NCBI GenBank assembly: GCA_965153355.1
Contig: OZ231126.1
Coordinates: forward strand, 71,176,001-71,240,000
DNA: 64,000 bases
Reading direction: 5' to 3'
From: Flaccisagitta enflata
Lineage: Eukaryota > Chaetognatha > Sagittoidea > Aphragmophora
Positions 34,166 to 46,430 of the stretch are shown here, piece after piece (within the stretch, counting starts at the first letter, position 1; each line of letters begins with the position of its first letter). The translations under genes were made by a program, and so were the position numbers. The notes beneath the pieces were generated by a model. That model was given only the letters and a program-made list of their open reading frames with translations, did not search any database and was not told the DNA's origin.

Positions 34166-34450
34166 TTTCAGCATTTTGGGTGGTTTGTCTATGGTAATGG
34201 ATGGTCAAGAAGGGGAAATGACACCAGGAAAAAAAATTGGGTCAAAAAGTTCAATCATTTGGAAAATATAAGCGTTTTTGTCTTCTTAAGATGTAATATA
34301 TAATATATAATATGAAATGTAGGTTACGATGAGTTTTTTAGCATTTTGGGTAGTTGGTCATAGTAGTGGATAGTGCACAGGAAAAAATGACATTAGGAAA
34401 AAGAACCAGGTCAAATAATTGACTTTTTCTTAGGTTAGAAGCGATTTTTG
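34166..34450 (+). repeat. Diverged direct duplication flanking the foldback element
   Basis: 34166-34280 and 34332-34450 are relatives (shared AGCATTTTGGG, GAAAAAA, GGTCAAA). Two divergent copies about 165 bp apart; the foldback element inserted at the end of the second. Confidence 0.6.
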
Positions 34451-34461
34451 CCTTTTTATGA

Positions 34462-34730
34462 GGTATTTGTGTTTTAGCAGACCCCTCAGCTGGCAGACCC
34501 TCTGCTAAGAAAATTGTTAATTGAAGGGGATGAAGAGAAGCAGACTCCTATCAGACCCCTACTTTATAGATTTAGGGATGGCCTTCATCAGACCCTTCTT
34601 CATCTAGCAGACCCCTCTCTATACTTAGGGGGATTATCATCAACAGACCCCTAGGATATTTGGCAGACCCCTCCATATATATGATAATACAGCACGCTCA
34701 CCCTCTCTTACTATCATGGGGATGATCTCC
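34462..34730 (+). repeat. Left terminal inverted repeat, unique edge
   Basis: Matches the reverse complement of the right edge closely, including CAGCTGGCAGACC, GAAGGGGATGAAGAG, GGATATTTGGCAGACCCCTC and AGCACGCTCACCCTCTCTTA. It contains scattered AGCAGACCCCT motifs but is not tandem. Confidence 0.85.
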
Positions 34731-37700
34731 AGCAGACCCCTACTTTATCTAGCAGACCCCTCTCTATAGTTATTGGGATGACCTCCAGCAGACCCCTCTG
34801 AAATCCAGCAGACCCCTCCTAATATAATGAAAGATAATGGGCAGACTCCTCTTTACAAATTTTGGGATGATCTCTAGCAGACCCCTACTTGATCTAGCAG
34901 ACCCCTCTCTATAGTTATGGGGATGACCTCTGGCAGACCCCTCTGAAATCCAGCAGACCCCTCCTAATACAGGGAAACATATTGGGTGGACACTACTTTA
35001 CTATCTTGGGGATGATCTCCAGCAGACCCCTACTTGATTTAGCTGACCCCTCTCTATAGTTATTGGGATGACCTCCAGCAGACCCCTCTGAAATCCAGCA
35101 GACCCCTCCTAATACATAGAAACATAGTGGATGGACGCTACTCTATTATCTTGGGGATGATCTCCAGCAGACCCCTACTTGATCTAGCAGACCCCTCACT
35201 ATAGTTATGGGGATGACCTCCAGCAGACCCCTCTGAAATCCAGCAGACCCCTCCTAATACATGGAAACATATTGGGTGGAAGCTACTTTACTTATTTGGG
35301 GATGATCTCCAGCAGACCCCTACTTGATCTAGCAGACCCCTCTCTATAGTTATGGGGATGACCTCCAGCAGACCCCTCTGAAATCCAGCAGACCCCTCCT
35401 AATAAATGGACACATATTGGGTGGAAGCTACTTTACTAATTTGGGGATGATCTCCAGCAGACCCCTACTTGATCTAGCAGACCCCTCTCTTTAGTTTTGG
35501 GGATGACCTCCAGCAGACCCCTCTGAAATCCAGCAGACCCCTCCTAATACATGGAGACATATTAGGTGGACGCTACTTTACTATCTTGGGGACGATCTCC
35601 AGCAGACCCCTACTTGATCTAGCAGACCCCTCTCTATATTAACAGGGATGACCTCCAGCAGACCCCTCTGAAATCCAGCAGACCCCTCCTAATATAGGGA
35701 AACATATTGGGCGGATGCTACTTTACTATCTTGGGGATGATTTCCAGCAGACCCCTACTTGATCTGGCAGACCCCTCTCTATAGTTATTGGGATGACCTC
35801 CAGCAGACCCCTCTGAAATCCAGCAGACCCCTCCTAATACATGGAAACATAGTGGGTGGACGCTACTCTATTATCTTGGGGATGATCTCCAGCAGACCCC
35901 TACTTGATCTAGCAGACCCCTCACTATAGTTATGGGGATGACCTCCAGCAGACCCCTCTGAAATCCAGCAGACCCCTCCTTATACATGGAAACATATTGG
36001 GTGGAAGCTACTTTACTTATTTGGGGATGATCTCCAGCAGACCCCTACTTGATCTAGCAGACCCCTCTCTATAGTTATGGGGATGACCTCCAGCAGACCC
36101 CTCTGAAATCCAGCAGACCCCTCCTAATACATGGACACATATTGGGTGGAAGCTACTTTACTAATTTGGGGATGATCTCCAGCAGACCCCTACTTGATCT
36201 AGCAGACCCCTCTCTTTAGTTTTGGGGATGACCTCCAGCAGACCCCTCTGAAATCCAGCAGACCCCTCCTAATACATGGAGACATATAAGGTGGACGCTA
36301 CTTTACTATCTTGGGGACAATCTCCAGCAGACCCCTACTTGATCTAGCAGACCCCTCTCTATATTAACAGGGATGACCTCCAGCAGACCCCTCTGAAATC
36401 CAGCAGACCCCTCCTAATATAGGGAAACATATTGGGCGGACGCTACTTTACTATCTTGGGGATGATTTCCAGCAGACCCCTACTTGATCTAGCAGACCCC
36501 TCTCTATAGTTATTGGGATGACCTCCAGCAGACCCCTCTGAAATCCAGCAGACCCCTCCTAATACAGGGAAACATATTGGGTGGACGCTACTTTACTATC
36601 TTGGGGATGATCTCCAGCAGACCCCTACTTGATCTAGCAGACCCCTCACTATAGTTATGGGGATGACCTCCAGCAGACCCCTCTGAAATCCAGCAGACCC
36701 CTCCTAATACATGGAAACATATTGGGTGGAAGCTACTTTACTTATTTGGGGATGATCTCCAGCAGACCCCTACTTGATCTAGCAGACCCCTCTCTATAGT
36801 TATGGGGATGACCTCCAGCAGACCCCTCTGAAATCCAGCAGACCCCTCCTAATACATGGACACATATTGGGTGGAAGCTACTTTACTAATTTGGGGATGA
36901 TCTCCAGCAGACCCCTACTTGATCTAGCAGACCCCTCTCTTTAGTTTTGGGGATGACCTCCAGCAGACCCCTCTGAAATCCAGCAGACCCCTCCTAATAC
37001 ATGGAGACATATTAGGTGGACGCTACTTTACTATCTTGGGGACGATCTCCAGCAGACCCCTACTTGATCTAGCAGACCCCTCTCTATATCAACAGGGATG
37101 ACCTCCAGCAGACCCCTCTGAAATCCAGCAGACCCCTCCTAATATAGGGAAACATATTGGGCGGAAGCTACTTTACTATCTTGGGGATGATTTCCAGCAG
37201 ACCCCTACTTGATCTGGCAGACCCCTCTCTATAGTTATTGGGATGACCTCCAGCAGACCCCTCTGAAATCCAGCAGACCCCTCCTAATACAGGGAAAAAT
37301 ATTGGGTGGACACTACTTTACTATCTTGGGGATTATCTTCAGCAGACCCCTACTTGATCTAGCAGACCCCCCTCTATAGTTATGGGGATGACCTCCAGCA
37401 GACCCCCTTTGAAATCCAGCAGACCCCTCCTAATACATGGACACATATTGGGTGGAAGCTACTTTACTAATTTGGGGATGATCTCCAGCAGACCCCTACT
37501 TGATCTAGCAGACCCCTCTCTTTAGTTTTGGGGATGACCTCCAGCAGACCCCTCTGAAATCCAGCAGACCCCTCCTAATACATGGAGACATATTAGGTGG
37601 ACGCTACTTTACTATCTTGGGGACGATCTCCAGCAGACCCCTACTTGATCTAGCAGACCCCTCTCTATATTAACAGGGATGACCTCCAGCAGACCCCTCT

Positions 37701-39800
37701 GAAATCCAGCAGACCCCTCCTAATATAGGGAAACATATTGGGCGGACGCTACTTTACTATCTTGGGGATGATTTCCAGCAGACCCCTACTTGATCTGGCA
37801 GACCCCTCTCTATAGTTATTGGGATGACCTCCAGCAGACCCCTCTGAAATCCAGCAGACCCCTCCTAATACAGGGAAACATAGTGGGTGGACGCTACTTT
37901 ATTATCTTGGGGATGATCTCCAGCAGACCCCTACTTGATCTAGCAGACCCCTCTCTATAGTTATGGGGATGACCTCCAGCAGACCCCTCTGAAATCCAGC
38001 AGACCCCTCCTAATACATGGACACATATTGGGTGGAAGCTACTTTACTAATTTGGGGATGATCTCCAGCAGACCCCTACTTGATCTAGCAGACCCCTCTC
38101 TTTAGTTTTGGGGATGACCTCCAGCAGACCCCTCTGAAATCCAGCAGACCCCTCCTAATACAGGGAAACATATTGGGTGGACGCTACTTTACTATCTTGG
38201 GGATGATCTCCAGCAGACCCCTACTTGATCTAGCAGACCCCTCTCTATAGTTATGGGGATGACCTCCAGCAGACCCCTCTGAAATCCAGCAGATTCCTCC
38301 TAATACAGGGAAAAATATTGGGTGGACACTACTATCTTGGGGATTATCTCCAGCAGACCCCTACTTGATCTAGCAGACCCCTCTCTATAGTTATGGGGAT
38401 GACCTCCAGCAGACCCCTCTGAAATCCAGCAGACCCCTCCTAATACATGGACACATATTGGGTGGAAGCTACTTTACTAATTTGGGGATGATCTCCAGCA
38501 GACCCCTACTTGATCTAGCAGACCCCTCTCTTTAGTTTTGGGGATGACCTCCAGCAGACCCCTCTGAAATCCAGCAGACCCCTCCTAATACATGGAGACA
38601 TATTAGGTGGACGCTACTTTACTATCTTGGGGATGATCTCCAGCAGACCCCTACTTGATCTAGCAGACCCCTCTCTTTATCAACAGGGATGACCTCCAGC
38701 AGACCCCTCTGAAATCCAGCAGACCCCTCCTAATACAGGGAAACATATTGGGTGGACGCTACTTTACTATCTCGGGGATGATCTCCAGCAGACCCCTACT
38801 TGATCTAGCAGACCCCTCTCTATAGTAATGGGGATGACCTCCGGCAGACCCCTCTGAAATCCAGCAGACCCCTCCTAATACATGGAAACATATTGGATGG
38901 ACGCTACTTTACTATCTTGGGGATGATCTCCAGCAGACCCCTACTTGATCTAGCAGACCCCTTTCTATAGTTATGGGGATGACCTCCAGCAGACCCCTCT
39001 GAAATCCAGCAGACCCCTCCTAATACAGGGAAACATATTGGGTGGACGCTACTTTACTATCTTGGGGATGATCTCCAGCAGACCCCTACTTGATCTAGCA
39101 GACCCCTCTCTATAGTTATTGGGATGACCTCCAGCAGACCCCTCTGTAATCCAGCAGACCCCTCCTAATACATGGAAACATATTGGGAGGAGGCTACTTT
39201 ACTATCTTGGGGATGATCTCCAGCAGACCCCTACTTGATCTAGCAGACCCCTCTCTATAGTTATGGGGATGACCTCCAGCAGACCCCTCTGAAATCCAGC
39301 AGACCCCTCCTAATACATGGAAACATATTGGGAGGACGCTACTTTACTATCTTGGGGATGATTTCCAGCAGACCCCTACTTGATCTAGCAGACCCCTCTC
39401 TATAGTTATGGGGATGACCTCCAGCAGACCCCTCTGAAATCCAGCAGATTCATCCTAATACAGAGAAACATATTGGGTGGAAGCCACTTTACTATCTTGG
39501 GGATGAATCCAGCAGACCCCTACTTGATCTAGAAGACCCCTCTATTTTGTTATGAGGATGACCTCCAGCAGACCCCTCTGATATCCAGCAGACCCCTCCT
39601 AATATAGGAAAACATATTGGGTGGACACTACTTCACTATCTCGGGGATGATCTTCAGCAGACCCCTACTTGATCTAGCAGACCCCTCTCTATAGTTATTG
39701 GGATGACCTCCAGCAGACCCCTCTGAAATCCAGCAGACCCCTCCTAATACACGGAAACATATTAGGAGGACGCTACTTTACTATCTTGGGGATGACCTCC
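34731..39800 (+). repeat. 145-bp satellite array, left arm
   Basis: Unit length is 145 bp (for example unit starts at 35161, 35306, 35451). Each unit holds four AGCAGACCCCT motifs separated by ACTTGATCT, a TATAGTTATGGGGATGACCTCC segment in the middle, CTGAAATCC, and a longer AATACATGGAAACATATTGG linker ending GGGGATGATCTCC. About 35 units. Confidence 0.95.
35161..37335 (+). repeat. 725-bp higher-order repeat, three copies
   Basis: Five 145-bp variants follow in fixed order: (A) CACTATAGTT with CTTATTTGGGG, (B) GGACACATATTGG with CTAATTTGGGG, (C) CTTTAGTTTTGGGG with GGAGACATAT, (D) CTATATTAACAGGG with GGGCGGA and GATTTCC, (E) TTATTGGGATG. The A unit starts at 35161, 35886 and 36611, exactly 725 bp apart. 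After 37336 the order continues with unit losses. Confidence 0.85.
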
Positions 39801-40257
39801 AACAGACCCCTATGAAATGTGTCAGACCCCTCTTTTGCATGAAACGAAACAATATGGTGATCACTCCATGAACAAGGAGGGGTCTGAAAGATTTCATGGG
39901 GGTCTGATACACAATGGTTGATATTGACAATTACAAGGAAAAAAAACGTAGGAATTTTCATAAAGTTTTTTCCGTTATATCTTGTACAGTTAGGAGGGGT
40001 AGAGAAAAACGGAGTGAAATTCCATTTGAGGGAATTGAATTAAGGAGGTACATAAAACAAGGCCGGATACACGGCAATCCAGTCGCGGATGGTTGGGCAT
40101 GAACAGTAATGCAAAAACCGCTTGGAATTCAAAAATGTGACAGACTGACGGACCAACCGACCTTACAACCTACCAACCGACACGGCAAGGTGTAGAGTTG
40201 CGTGTCCACGACTGAAATGGTCTTTAAAGAATTTCTTTAGCTTGAACTAAAGAGAAA
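39801..40257. other. Central spacer of the foldback element
   Basis: 39800-39915 forms a small inverted repeat around 39860 (CAGACCCCTATGAAAT versus ATTTCATGGGGGTCTG). 39916-40053 is unique. A Y element lies at 40054-40213. Two 62-codon frames are not credible genes. Confidence 0.6.
40054..40213 (-). mobile_element. Helentron-like Y element nested in foldback spacer
   Basis: AAAACAAGGCCGGATACACGG at the left, GACGGACCAACCGACC microsatellite, and GTGTAGAGTTGCGTGTCC, ACGACT at the right. Confidence 0.65.
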
Positions 40258-42691
40258 GGTCTGCTAGATCTAGTAGGGGTCTGCTAGAGATCATCCCTAA
40301 ACAATTAAAGAACAGTGTGCCCATTATCTTTCCATGGGTCTGCTGGATATCAGAGGGGTCTGCTGGAGGTCACCCCCATAATTGTAAAGAGGTGCTGCTA
40401 GATATAGTAGGGGTCTGCTGGAGATCATCCCCAAGATAGACAAGAAAAGTCCACTCATTATCTCGCCATTTATCAGAAGGGGTCTGCTGGATTTAAGATG
40501 GGTCTGCTAGAGGTCATCCCCAAATTAGTAAAAAAACAATGTGCCCATTATCTTTCCATGTAATAAAGGGGTCTGCTGAATTTCAGAAGGGCCTGCTAGA
40601 GGTCATCCCCATAACTATAGAGAGGGGTCTGCTAGATCGAGTAGGGGTCTGCTGGAGATCATCCCAAAGATAGTAAAGTAGCGTCCACCCAATATGTTTC
40701 CATGTATTAGGAGGGGTCTGCTGGATTTCAGAGGGGTCTGCTGGAGGTCATCCCCATAATTAATAGTCACAAAAGCGTTAGATGGTCAGCGGTACCCGTT
40801 GCCCCTATGTGAGTGTATGTGGTTGTGTGAAGGTGAGAGGGGCAGCGGCCCCGAAGGGGCCGTTGACCTATGCTTAGTAAGTTTTGAAGCTCTAGGCCTG
40901 AATTTTAGCGTCAATGAAGGCATTTTTGAGCCATGAGGCTGTAATTTGAGCCTCAAGACTGTGATTTGAGCCTCAAGGCTGTGATTTAAGCCAAGACGCT
41001 GGGATTTGAGCCTCAAGGCTGGGATTTGAGGCTTGAGGCTTATATTTGAGGTATGAGGCTGGGATTTGAGGCTTTAGGCTGGGATTTGAGGCTTTAGGCT
41101 GGGATTTGATCCTCAAGGCTGGGATTTGAGCCTCGAGGCTGGGATTTGAGCCTTGAGGTTGGAATTTGAGCCTTGAGGTTGGGATTTGAGCCTCAAGGCT
41201 AGGATTTGGGCCTTGAGCCTAAAATTTGGTCCTCTGGAATAGGATTTGGGCCTCAAGGCTGGGATTTGAGCCTCAAGGCTAGGATATGAGCTTTGAAGGG
41301 GGTGGACGGAGAAGGAGGAGGAGAAGGAGGAGGAGAAATTTCCGCTATGTGTGAAAGCATAGGTCATAGGCCCCTTCGGGGCCGCTGCCCAAAAAGAGGG
41401 GTCTGCTAGATCAAGTAGGGGTCTGCTGGAGATCATCCCCAAATTAGTAAAGTAGCTTCCACCCAATATGTATCCATGTAATAAAGGGGTCTGCTGGATT
41501 TCAGAGGGGTCTGCTGGAGGTCATCCCCATAACTATTGAGAGGGGTCTGCTAGATCAAGTAGGGGTCTGCTGGAGATCATCCCCAAGATAGTAAAGTAGC
41601 TTCCACCCAATATGTTTCCATGTATTAGGAGGGGTCTGCTGGATTTCAGAGGGGTCTGCTGGAGGTCATCCCCATAACTATAGAGAGGGGTCTGCTAGAT
41701 CAAGTAGGGGTCTGCTGGAGATCATCCCCAAGATAATAAAGTAGCGTCCACCCACTATGTTTCCCTGTATTAGGAGGGGTCTGCTGGAGGTCATCCCAAT
41801 AACTATAGAGAGGGGTCTGCTAGATCAAGTAGGGGTCTGCTGGAGATCATCCCCAAATAAGTAAAGTAGCTTCCACCCAATATGTTTCCATGTATTAGGA
41901 GGGGTCTGCTGGATTTCAGAGGGGTCTGCTGGAGGTCATCCCCATAACTATAGTGAGGGGTCTGCTAGATCAAGTAGGGGTCTGCTGGAGATCATCCCCA
42001 AGATAATAGAGTAGCGTCCACCCACTATGTTTCCATGTATTAGGAGGGGTCTGCTGGATTTCAGAGGGGTCTGCTGGAGGTCATCCCAATAACTATAGAG
42101 AGGGGTCTGCTAGATCAAGTAGGGGTCTGCTGGAGATCATCCCCAAGATAGTAAAGTAGTGTCCACCCAACATGTTTCCCTGTATTAGGAGGGGTCTGCT
42201 GGATTTCAGAGGGGTCTGCCAGAGGTCATCCCCATAACTATAGAGAGGGGTCTGCTAGATCAAGTAGGGGTCTGCTAGAGATCATCCCAAAATTTGTAAA
42301 GAAGAGTCTGCCCATTATCTTTCCTTATATTAGGAGGGGTCTGCTGGATTTCAGAGGGGTCTGCTGGAGGTCATCCCAATAACTATAGAGAGGGGTCTGC
42401 TAGATAAAGTAGGGGTCTGCTGGAGATCATCCCCATGATAGTAAGAGAGGGTGAGCGTGCTGTCTCATCATATATATGGAGGGGTCTGCCAAATATCCTA
42501 GGGGTCTGTTGATGATAATCCCCCTAAGTATAGAGAGGGGTCTGCTAGATCAAGAAGGGTCTGATGAAGGCTATCCCTAAATCTATAAAGTAGGGGTCTG
42601 ATAGGGGTCTGCTACTCTTCATCCCCTTCAACTAGCGATTTTCTTAGCAGAGGGGTCTGCCAGCTGAGGGGTCTGCTAAAACACAAATACC
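40258..42691 (-). repeat. 145-bp satellite array, right (inverted) arm with terminal edge
   Basis: The same 145-bp units in reverse orientation (AGGGGTCTGCT motifs), interrupted at 40762-41395. About 12 units, then the unique edge from about 42425 to 42691. Units near 40258-40560 are more diverged than those further right. Confidence 0.9.
40762..41395. mobile_element. X'-type element inserted in the right satellite arm
   Basis: TCACAAAAGCGTTAGATGG, CAGCGGTACCCGTTGCCCC, GGGGCAGCGGCCCCGAAGGG and CCTATGCT at the left; a 20-bp minisatellite GCCTCAAGGCTGGGATTTGA (about 40920-41290); AGGAGGAGAAGG; then AGCATAGGTCATAGGCCCC and GGGGCCGCTGCCCAAAAA at the right. It interrupts a satellite unit after CCCCATAATTAATAG, proving mobility or recombination after the array formed. 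Confidence 0.75.
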
Positions 42692-42865
42692 TTTTTATGA
42701 TATGATATTTATAAGTAAGAATGGACATGCTTAATCAATGAATATTGACTTTAAAATTGAAAATTTGACTTATCTGAGTCCAAGCTATCACAGTTTAGTA
42801 AGACAGAAGATAGATTTGCAAATTTAAGGGAAAACAAACACCCTAATGTTTATGTAGAGTCACCT

Positions 42866-42892
42866 GTCACTCTCTCTCTCTCTTTCTCTTTC

Positions 42893-42980
<88 letters not shown>

Positions 42981-43275
42981 TCCCTCCCCTCGCCATTACT
43001 CTGCGTACGTCCCTCCTCTCATCGGTTCCTGCCAGAAATTCTCCCCGTTTCCTCCTCAAACTTATCACAATGAGAAAATGCACGACACTCTCTCTCTCTC
43101 TCTCTCTCATTCTCTTCTCTCTCTCATTCTCTTCTCTCTCTTTTTCTCTTTCTCCCGTTTCCTTTTCTCGCTCTGTAAATGCTCCTCCTCCTCCTCCACT
43201 TCCTCTCTTTCCTCCTCTTCTCTTTCCTCCTCTCTATCTTCCTCTTCTTCTTCCTCCTCTTCCTCTTCCGATTGA
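42866..43275. repeat. Pyrimidine-rich CT/TTC tracts
   Basis: (CT)n and (TTTCTC)n at 42870-42975 and CTC/CCT-rich sequence at 43085-43270 around a short unique piece. Confidence 0.9.
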
Positions 43276-45103
43276 TTAATTCTAAGAATGATCCTCGTCA
43301 TCGATTTCAAGGCCTAAAAACATTGCTCAAAAAAGGGGCCAAATAAAGGATATTTCGAGGGTGAAACAAAAGAAGCAAAGCCGTAGGGCATATCAGATGC
43401 GTCCACAATCGGGTCGTGAGGAGTCGCGTTGGGCTGTTGGTATTGCTATTGTGAGCTGCTGCTTGTTGTCTGCTATTAGGGGTGTAGTCAACCTTTGAAA
43501 CAACTTTTTTACCTTTTACACTGTTTTTTCTTAATTTCTGATAGCAATTCATGAAAAAACCTCAGCAGTCAAGCTCAAGTGCACCTGAGGGTGTCACATT
43601 TTCAGTGCAACAAAAATTTTTTGCTACTTCCCTTCACTAGTGGTGACATAGCTTATGATAATAAACTGTTAAGAAAAGTGCTCTCTCCTATAGATTTAGC
43701 AAAAAAGGGGTAAAAGTGACCATCAAAGCTCCTTTCTTGATTTTTTTAGTTGTATCACACATGGATGATGATTCTCAGAAAAAATTTCAAAAAACTTTGC
43801 AGAGACATACATAAATTTCTTTAAAAATCCGAGAAATGATGTTTTTCATATTTTTTTTACACTATCATAGTCCTAAAAAAATATGGGCTTGAAATAAGAC
43901 AAATGCACAAATTAGTTAGTCAAATCTTAGTTGTGGCGCTGTAGACTAATGTCCACCTTAAAGGGTCAAACAAATCTAGACAAAAGATGCATTATTTCTC
44001 TCTATAAAGCAAGTAGTCAGGGCGCGCAGAAAACTCTCATTGACTGCGCTCTTAGGTGATAAAATATATGACATTTATTCACATATGAGTGTAGCGCGAT
44101 AATACAATTTGTGTAGAAGGCCATTTCGCAACCTTATGGTGCCCATATGGTACGACAGCTAATTCCAATACTTGTCATAGACTAGCTGGACCATTGTTAA
44201 GTGGCTTTTACTTTTTGCTTCGGTCTAGGAAGAGTCAATTTCAATCTTCTTGCTGTAATTTGTGTCAAATGATATACATGAAAGGGAATCCGGACTTTTA
44301 ATCCAAGTGCATGATTGTTACCAGAGCATGGAAAATTGCAATGGGGCATTGAGACGACCGATCGATTATATGTCATTGTTTTTATGGTGGTGCAGGGAGA
44401 CGTCGGGTATTGGTTTACATGCGTGCATTGGGGAGGCGGGTAGTAACTACCTGCCTTATTACTGCATGTGTGTGAGCCCATACCCGGGGTCTCTTTTTGC
44501 ATTTTATCATACCTATGATGCCCCTAAAGCAAGTTGAACTTTGTCTTTTACTACACAAACGATATGATCAACACCCTCCGGATTGCAAAACCTTCAACCC
44601 ATTCAGCTAGAACCCTGGGATTGGTCTGAAATGAAAGTTAATTGAACATAGATTGCTTAACTGCTTTTAAATGACGGAAATTTTGAACATTGGAAAACTT
44701 TGTTAATGATTTTGGTCAAACCTCATTAAGGCTTTGATTGCAATTTTCAAAAAGCTCAATCAAAACATTCTCAAATAGTGAAAAAATGCCAAATTTTTTT
44801 GGAGATCTAATATCTATGACAAATAGTCTGTCATTTGAGACCAACCTCACAGTTCTAGCTCAATTTGATGAAAAATGGCAAACAATTAGAGACAACTACT
44901 TCCAAGTATAGTTCATTTAGAGACAACTACTTCAAAGTACAATACATTTTGCCTGCATAAACTGAAGACCATGATCTTTTTAGATCTTTTTTTCCGAAAT
45001 GGATTTGAGTTCCGAGAAGCATAGTTATGTCGATTCTTTATGTTACAACTCACTTTCTTTCTTTCTTTCTTTCTTTCTTTTTTTCTTTTCTCGTTTCCTT
45101 GTT
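43276..45103. other. About 1.8 kb with no gene seen
   Basis: AT-rich. Overlapping frames of 81-101 codons at 43307-43552 and 44197-44537 have no recognisable family. 44880-44945 contains a short duplication (GAGACAACTACTTC twice). This is the longest stretch without obvious repeats. Confidence 0.45.
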
Positions 45104-45185
45104 AGTCGCAGACTCGCGACTCTAGACCTTGCTGTGTCGGTCAGTCGGTCCGTCCGTCCGTCCGTAACCAAGACAAAATGGGAGC

Positions 45186-45218
<33 letters not shown>

Positions 45219-45274
45219 CATTCCGCTCCTTCCGACCCGTCCGCGACTAAGGGGGAGTGTATACGGTCTTGTTT
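45104..45274 (+). mobile_element. Helentron-like short element, Y variant
   Basis: AGTCGCAGACTCGCGACT hairpin, CTAGACCTTGCTGTGTCGG, (GTCC)n, a 27-base T-run, CGTCCGCGACTAAGGGGGAG, TGTATACGGTCTTGTTT. Confidence 0.65.
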
Positions 45275-45555
45275 CTCTCTGTCTTTGTTTCTTTCAGTTT
45301 TTTTCTTATTCTTTTGTTTCTTTCTGTTTTCCTTTTGCTAATTTGACAATTGACACACTGCCACTGTCACTGAAATAGAAAAAAAGTTTGATGAAATTTG
45401 TCCGCCTTTCGCTTTGTGCCTCCAACAAAAAGAAAATTTGTAATGTGATGCGCGTCATGAATAATTCTTTTTAGGATAACTTAAATTCATACTCCCCAGT
45501 GAGCTTTTAGTCAACTACAAATCCCCCCTCATTTAAGCATCGTTTTGTTCCTTTC

Positions 45556-45672
45556 CTTCTTCTTCTTCTTCTTCTTCTTCTTCTTCTTCGTCTTCTTCTT
45601 CTTCTTCTTCTTCTTCTTCTTCTTCATCTTCTTCTTCCTCTTCTTTATTTTCTTCTTCTTCTTCTTCTTCTT

Positions 45673-45703
<31 letters not shown>

Positions 45704-46192
45704 TTCTTCTTCTTCTTCTTATTCTTATTCTTCTTCTTCTTCTTCGTCTTCTTCTTCTCCCTCTCTTTTTTCTACTGCTTCTCCTTAGTCTTCTTCTTCT
45801 TCTTCTTCTTCTTCTTCTTCTTCTTTTTCTTCTATTTCTTCTTCTTCTTCTTCTCCTTCTTCTTCTTCTTCTTCTTCTTCTTCTTCTTCTTCTTCTTCTT
45901 CTTCTTCTTCTTCTTCTTCTTCTTCTTCTTCTTCTTCTTCTTCTTCTTCTTCTTCTTCTTCTTCTTCTTCTTCTTCTTTTTCTTCTTCTTCATCTTCTTT
46001 ATCTTCTTCTTCTTCTTCTTCTTCTTCTTCTTCTTCTTCTTCTTCTTCTTCTTCTTCTTCTTCTTCTTCTTCTTCTTCTTCTTCATCTTCTTCTTCTTCT
46101 TCTTCTTCTTCTTCTTCTTCTTCTTCTTCTTCTTCTTCTCCTTCTTCTTCTTCTTCTTCTTCATCTTCTCGTTCTTCTTCTTCCTCCTCTCC
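45556..46192. repeat. Long (TTC)n tract
   Basis: About 640 bp of TTC trinucleotides with rare ATC, CTC and GTC interruptions. The complementary GAA strand gives poly-Glu or poly-Lys frames of up to 214 codons that are artefacts. Confidence 0.98.
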
Positions 46193-46352
46193 TCTCCTCT
46201 CATCATCTCCCTTTTTTCCCCTTTCCTTCCGCCGGCATTTGTCAAAATCGTTCACAGTATCGCGCGCGCGAGCGGTCGTGGTGCATCTCAGGACGCTGCT
46301 TATGTGCACGTGTAAAAACCACCGCGCGTGTACACGCAAATGCGCACGCTCA

Positions 46353-46372
46353 TATACACACACACACACACA

Positions 46373-46424
<52 letters not shown>

Positions 46425-46430
46425 CACACC
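46353..46430. repeat. (CA)n microsatellite
   Basis: CA tract of about 78 bp with two interruptions, in a GC-richer stretch with GCGCGCGC runs (46260-46310, 46505-46520). Confidence 0.97.

Larger units (their letters stand above)
34462..42691. mobile_element. 8.2-kb foldback-type element built of 145-bp satellite
   Basis: TTTTTATGA occurs at 34453-34461 and 42692-42700, a 9-bp target duplication (7 bp if the A/T next to it belongs to the ends). The ends GGTATTTGTGTTTTAGCAG and its reverse complement begin long terminal inverted repeats. The outermost 270 bp (34462-34730 and about 42425-42691) are closely matched, non-tandem edges. Inward, both arms consist of a 145-bp tandem unit, the right arm inverted. 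About 35 units are on the left and 12 on the right. A short spacer (39801-40257) separates the arms. No transposase is visible. Foldback and MULE elements show this layout and duplication size (established); assignment to either is inference. Confidence 0.85.

Noticed and set aside
34731-39800. Regularly spaced repeats that could suggest a CRISPR array
   Set aside because: The 145-bp units are tandem with near-identical 'spacers', four motif copies per unit, and an inverted partner arm. There are no cas genes and the context is eukaryotic.
39773-40102. Transposase remnant in the foldback spacer
   Set aside because: Only two 62-codon frames, without transposase motifs; one overlaps a nested Y element.
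44197-44537. Overlapping 91-101 codon frames on both strands
   Set aside because: No recognisable family, splice sites or context; overlapping opposite frames suggest chance.
45545-46429. Open frames of 214-256 codons over the TTC tract
   Set aside because: Low-complexity translation of a microsatellite; no gene context.
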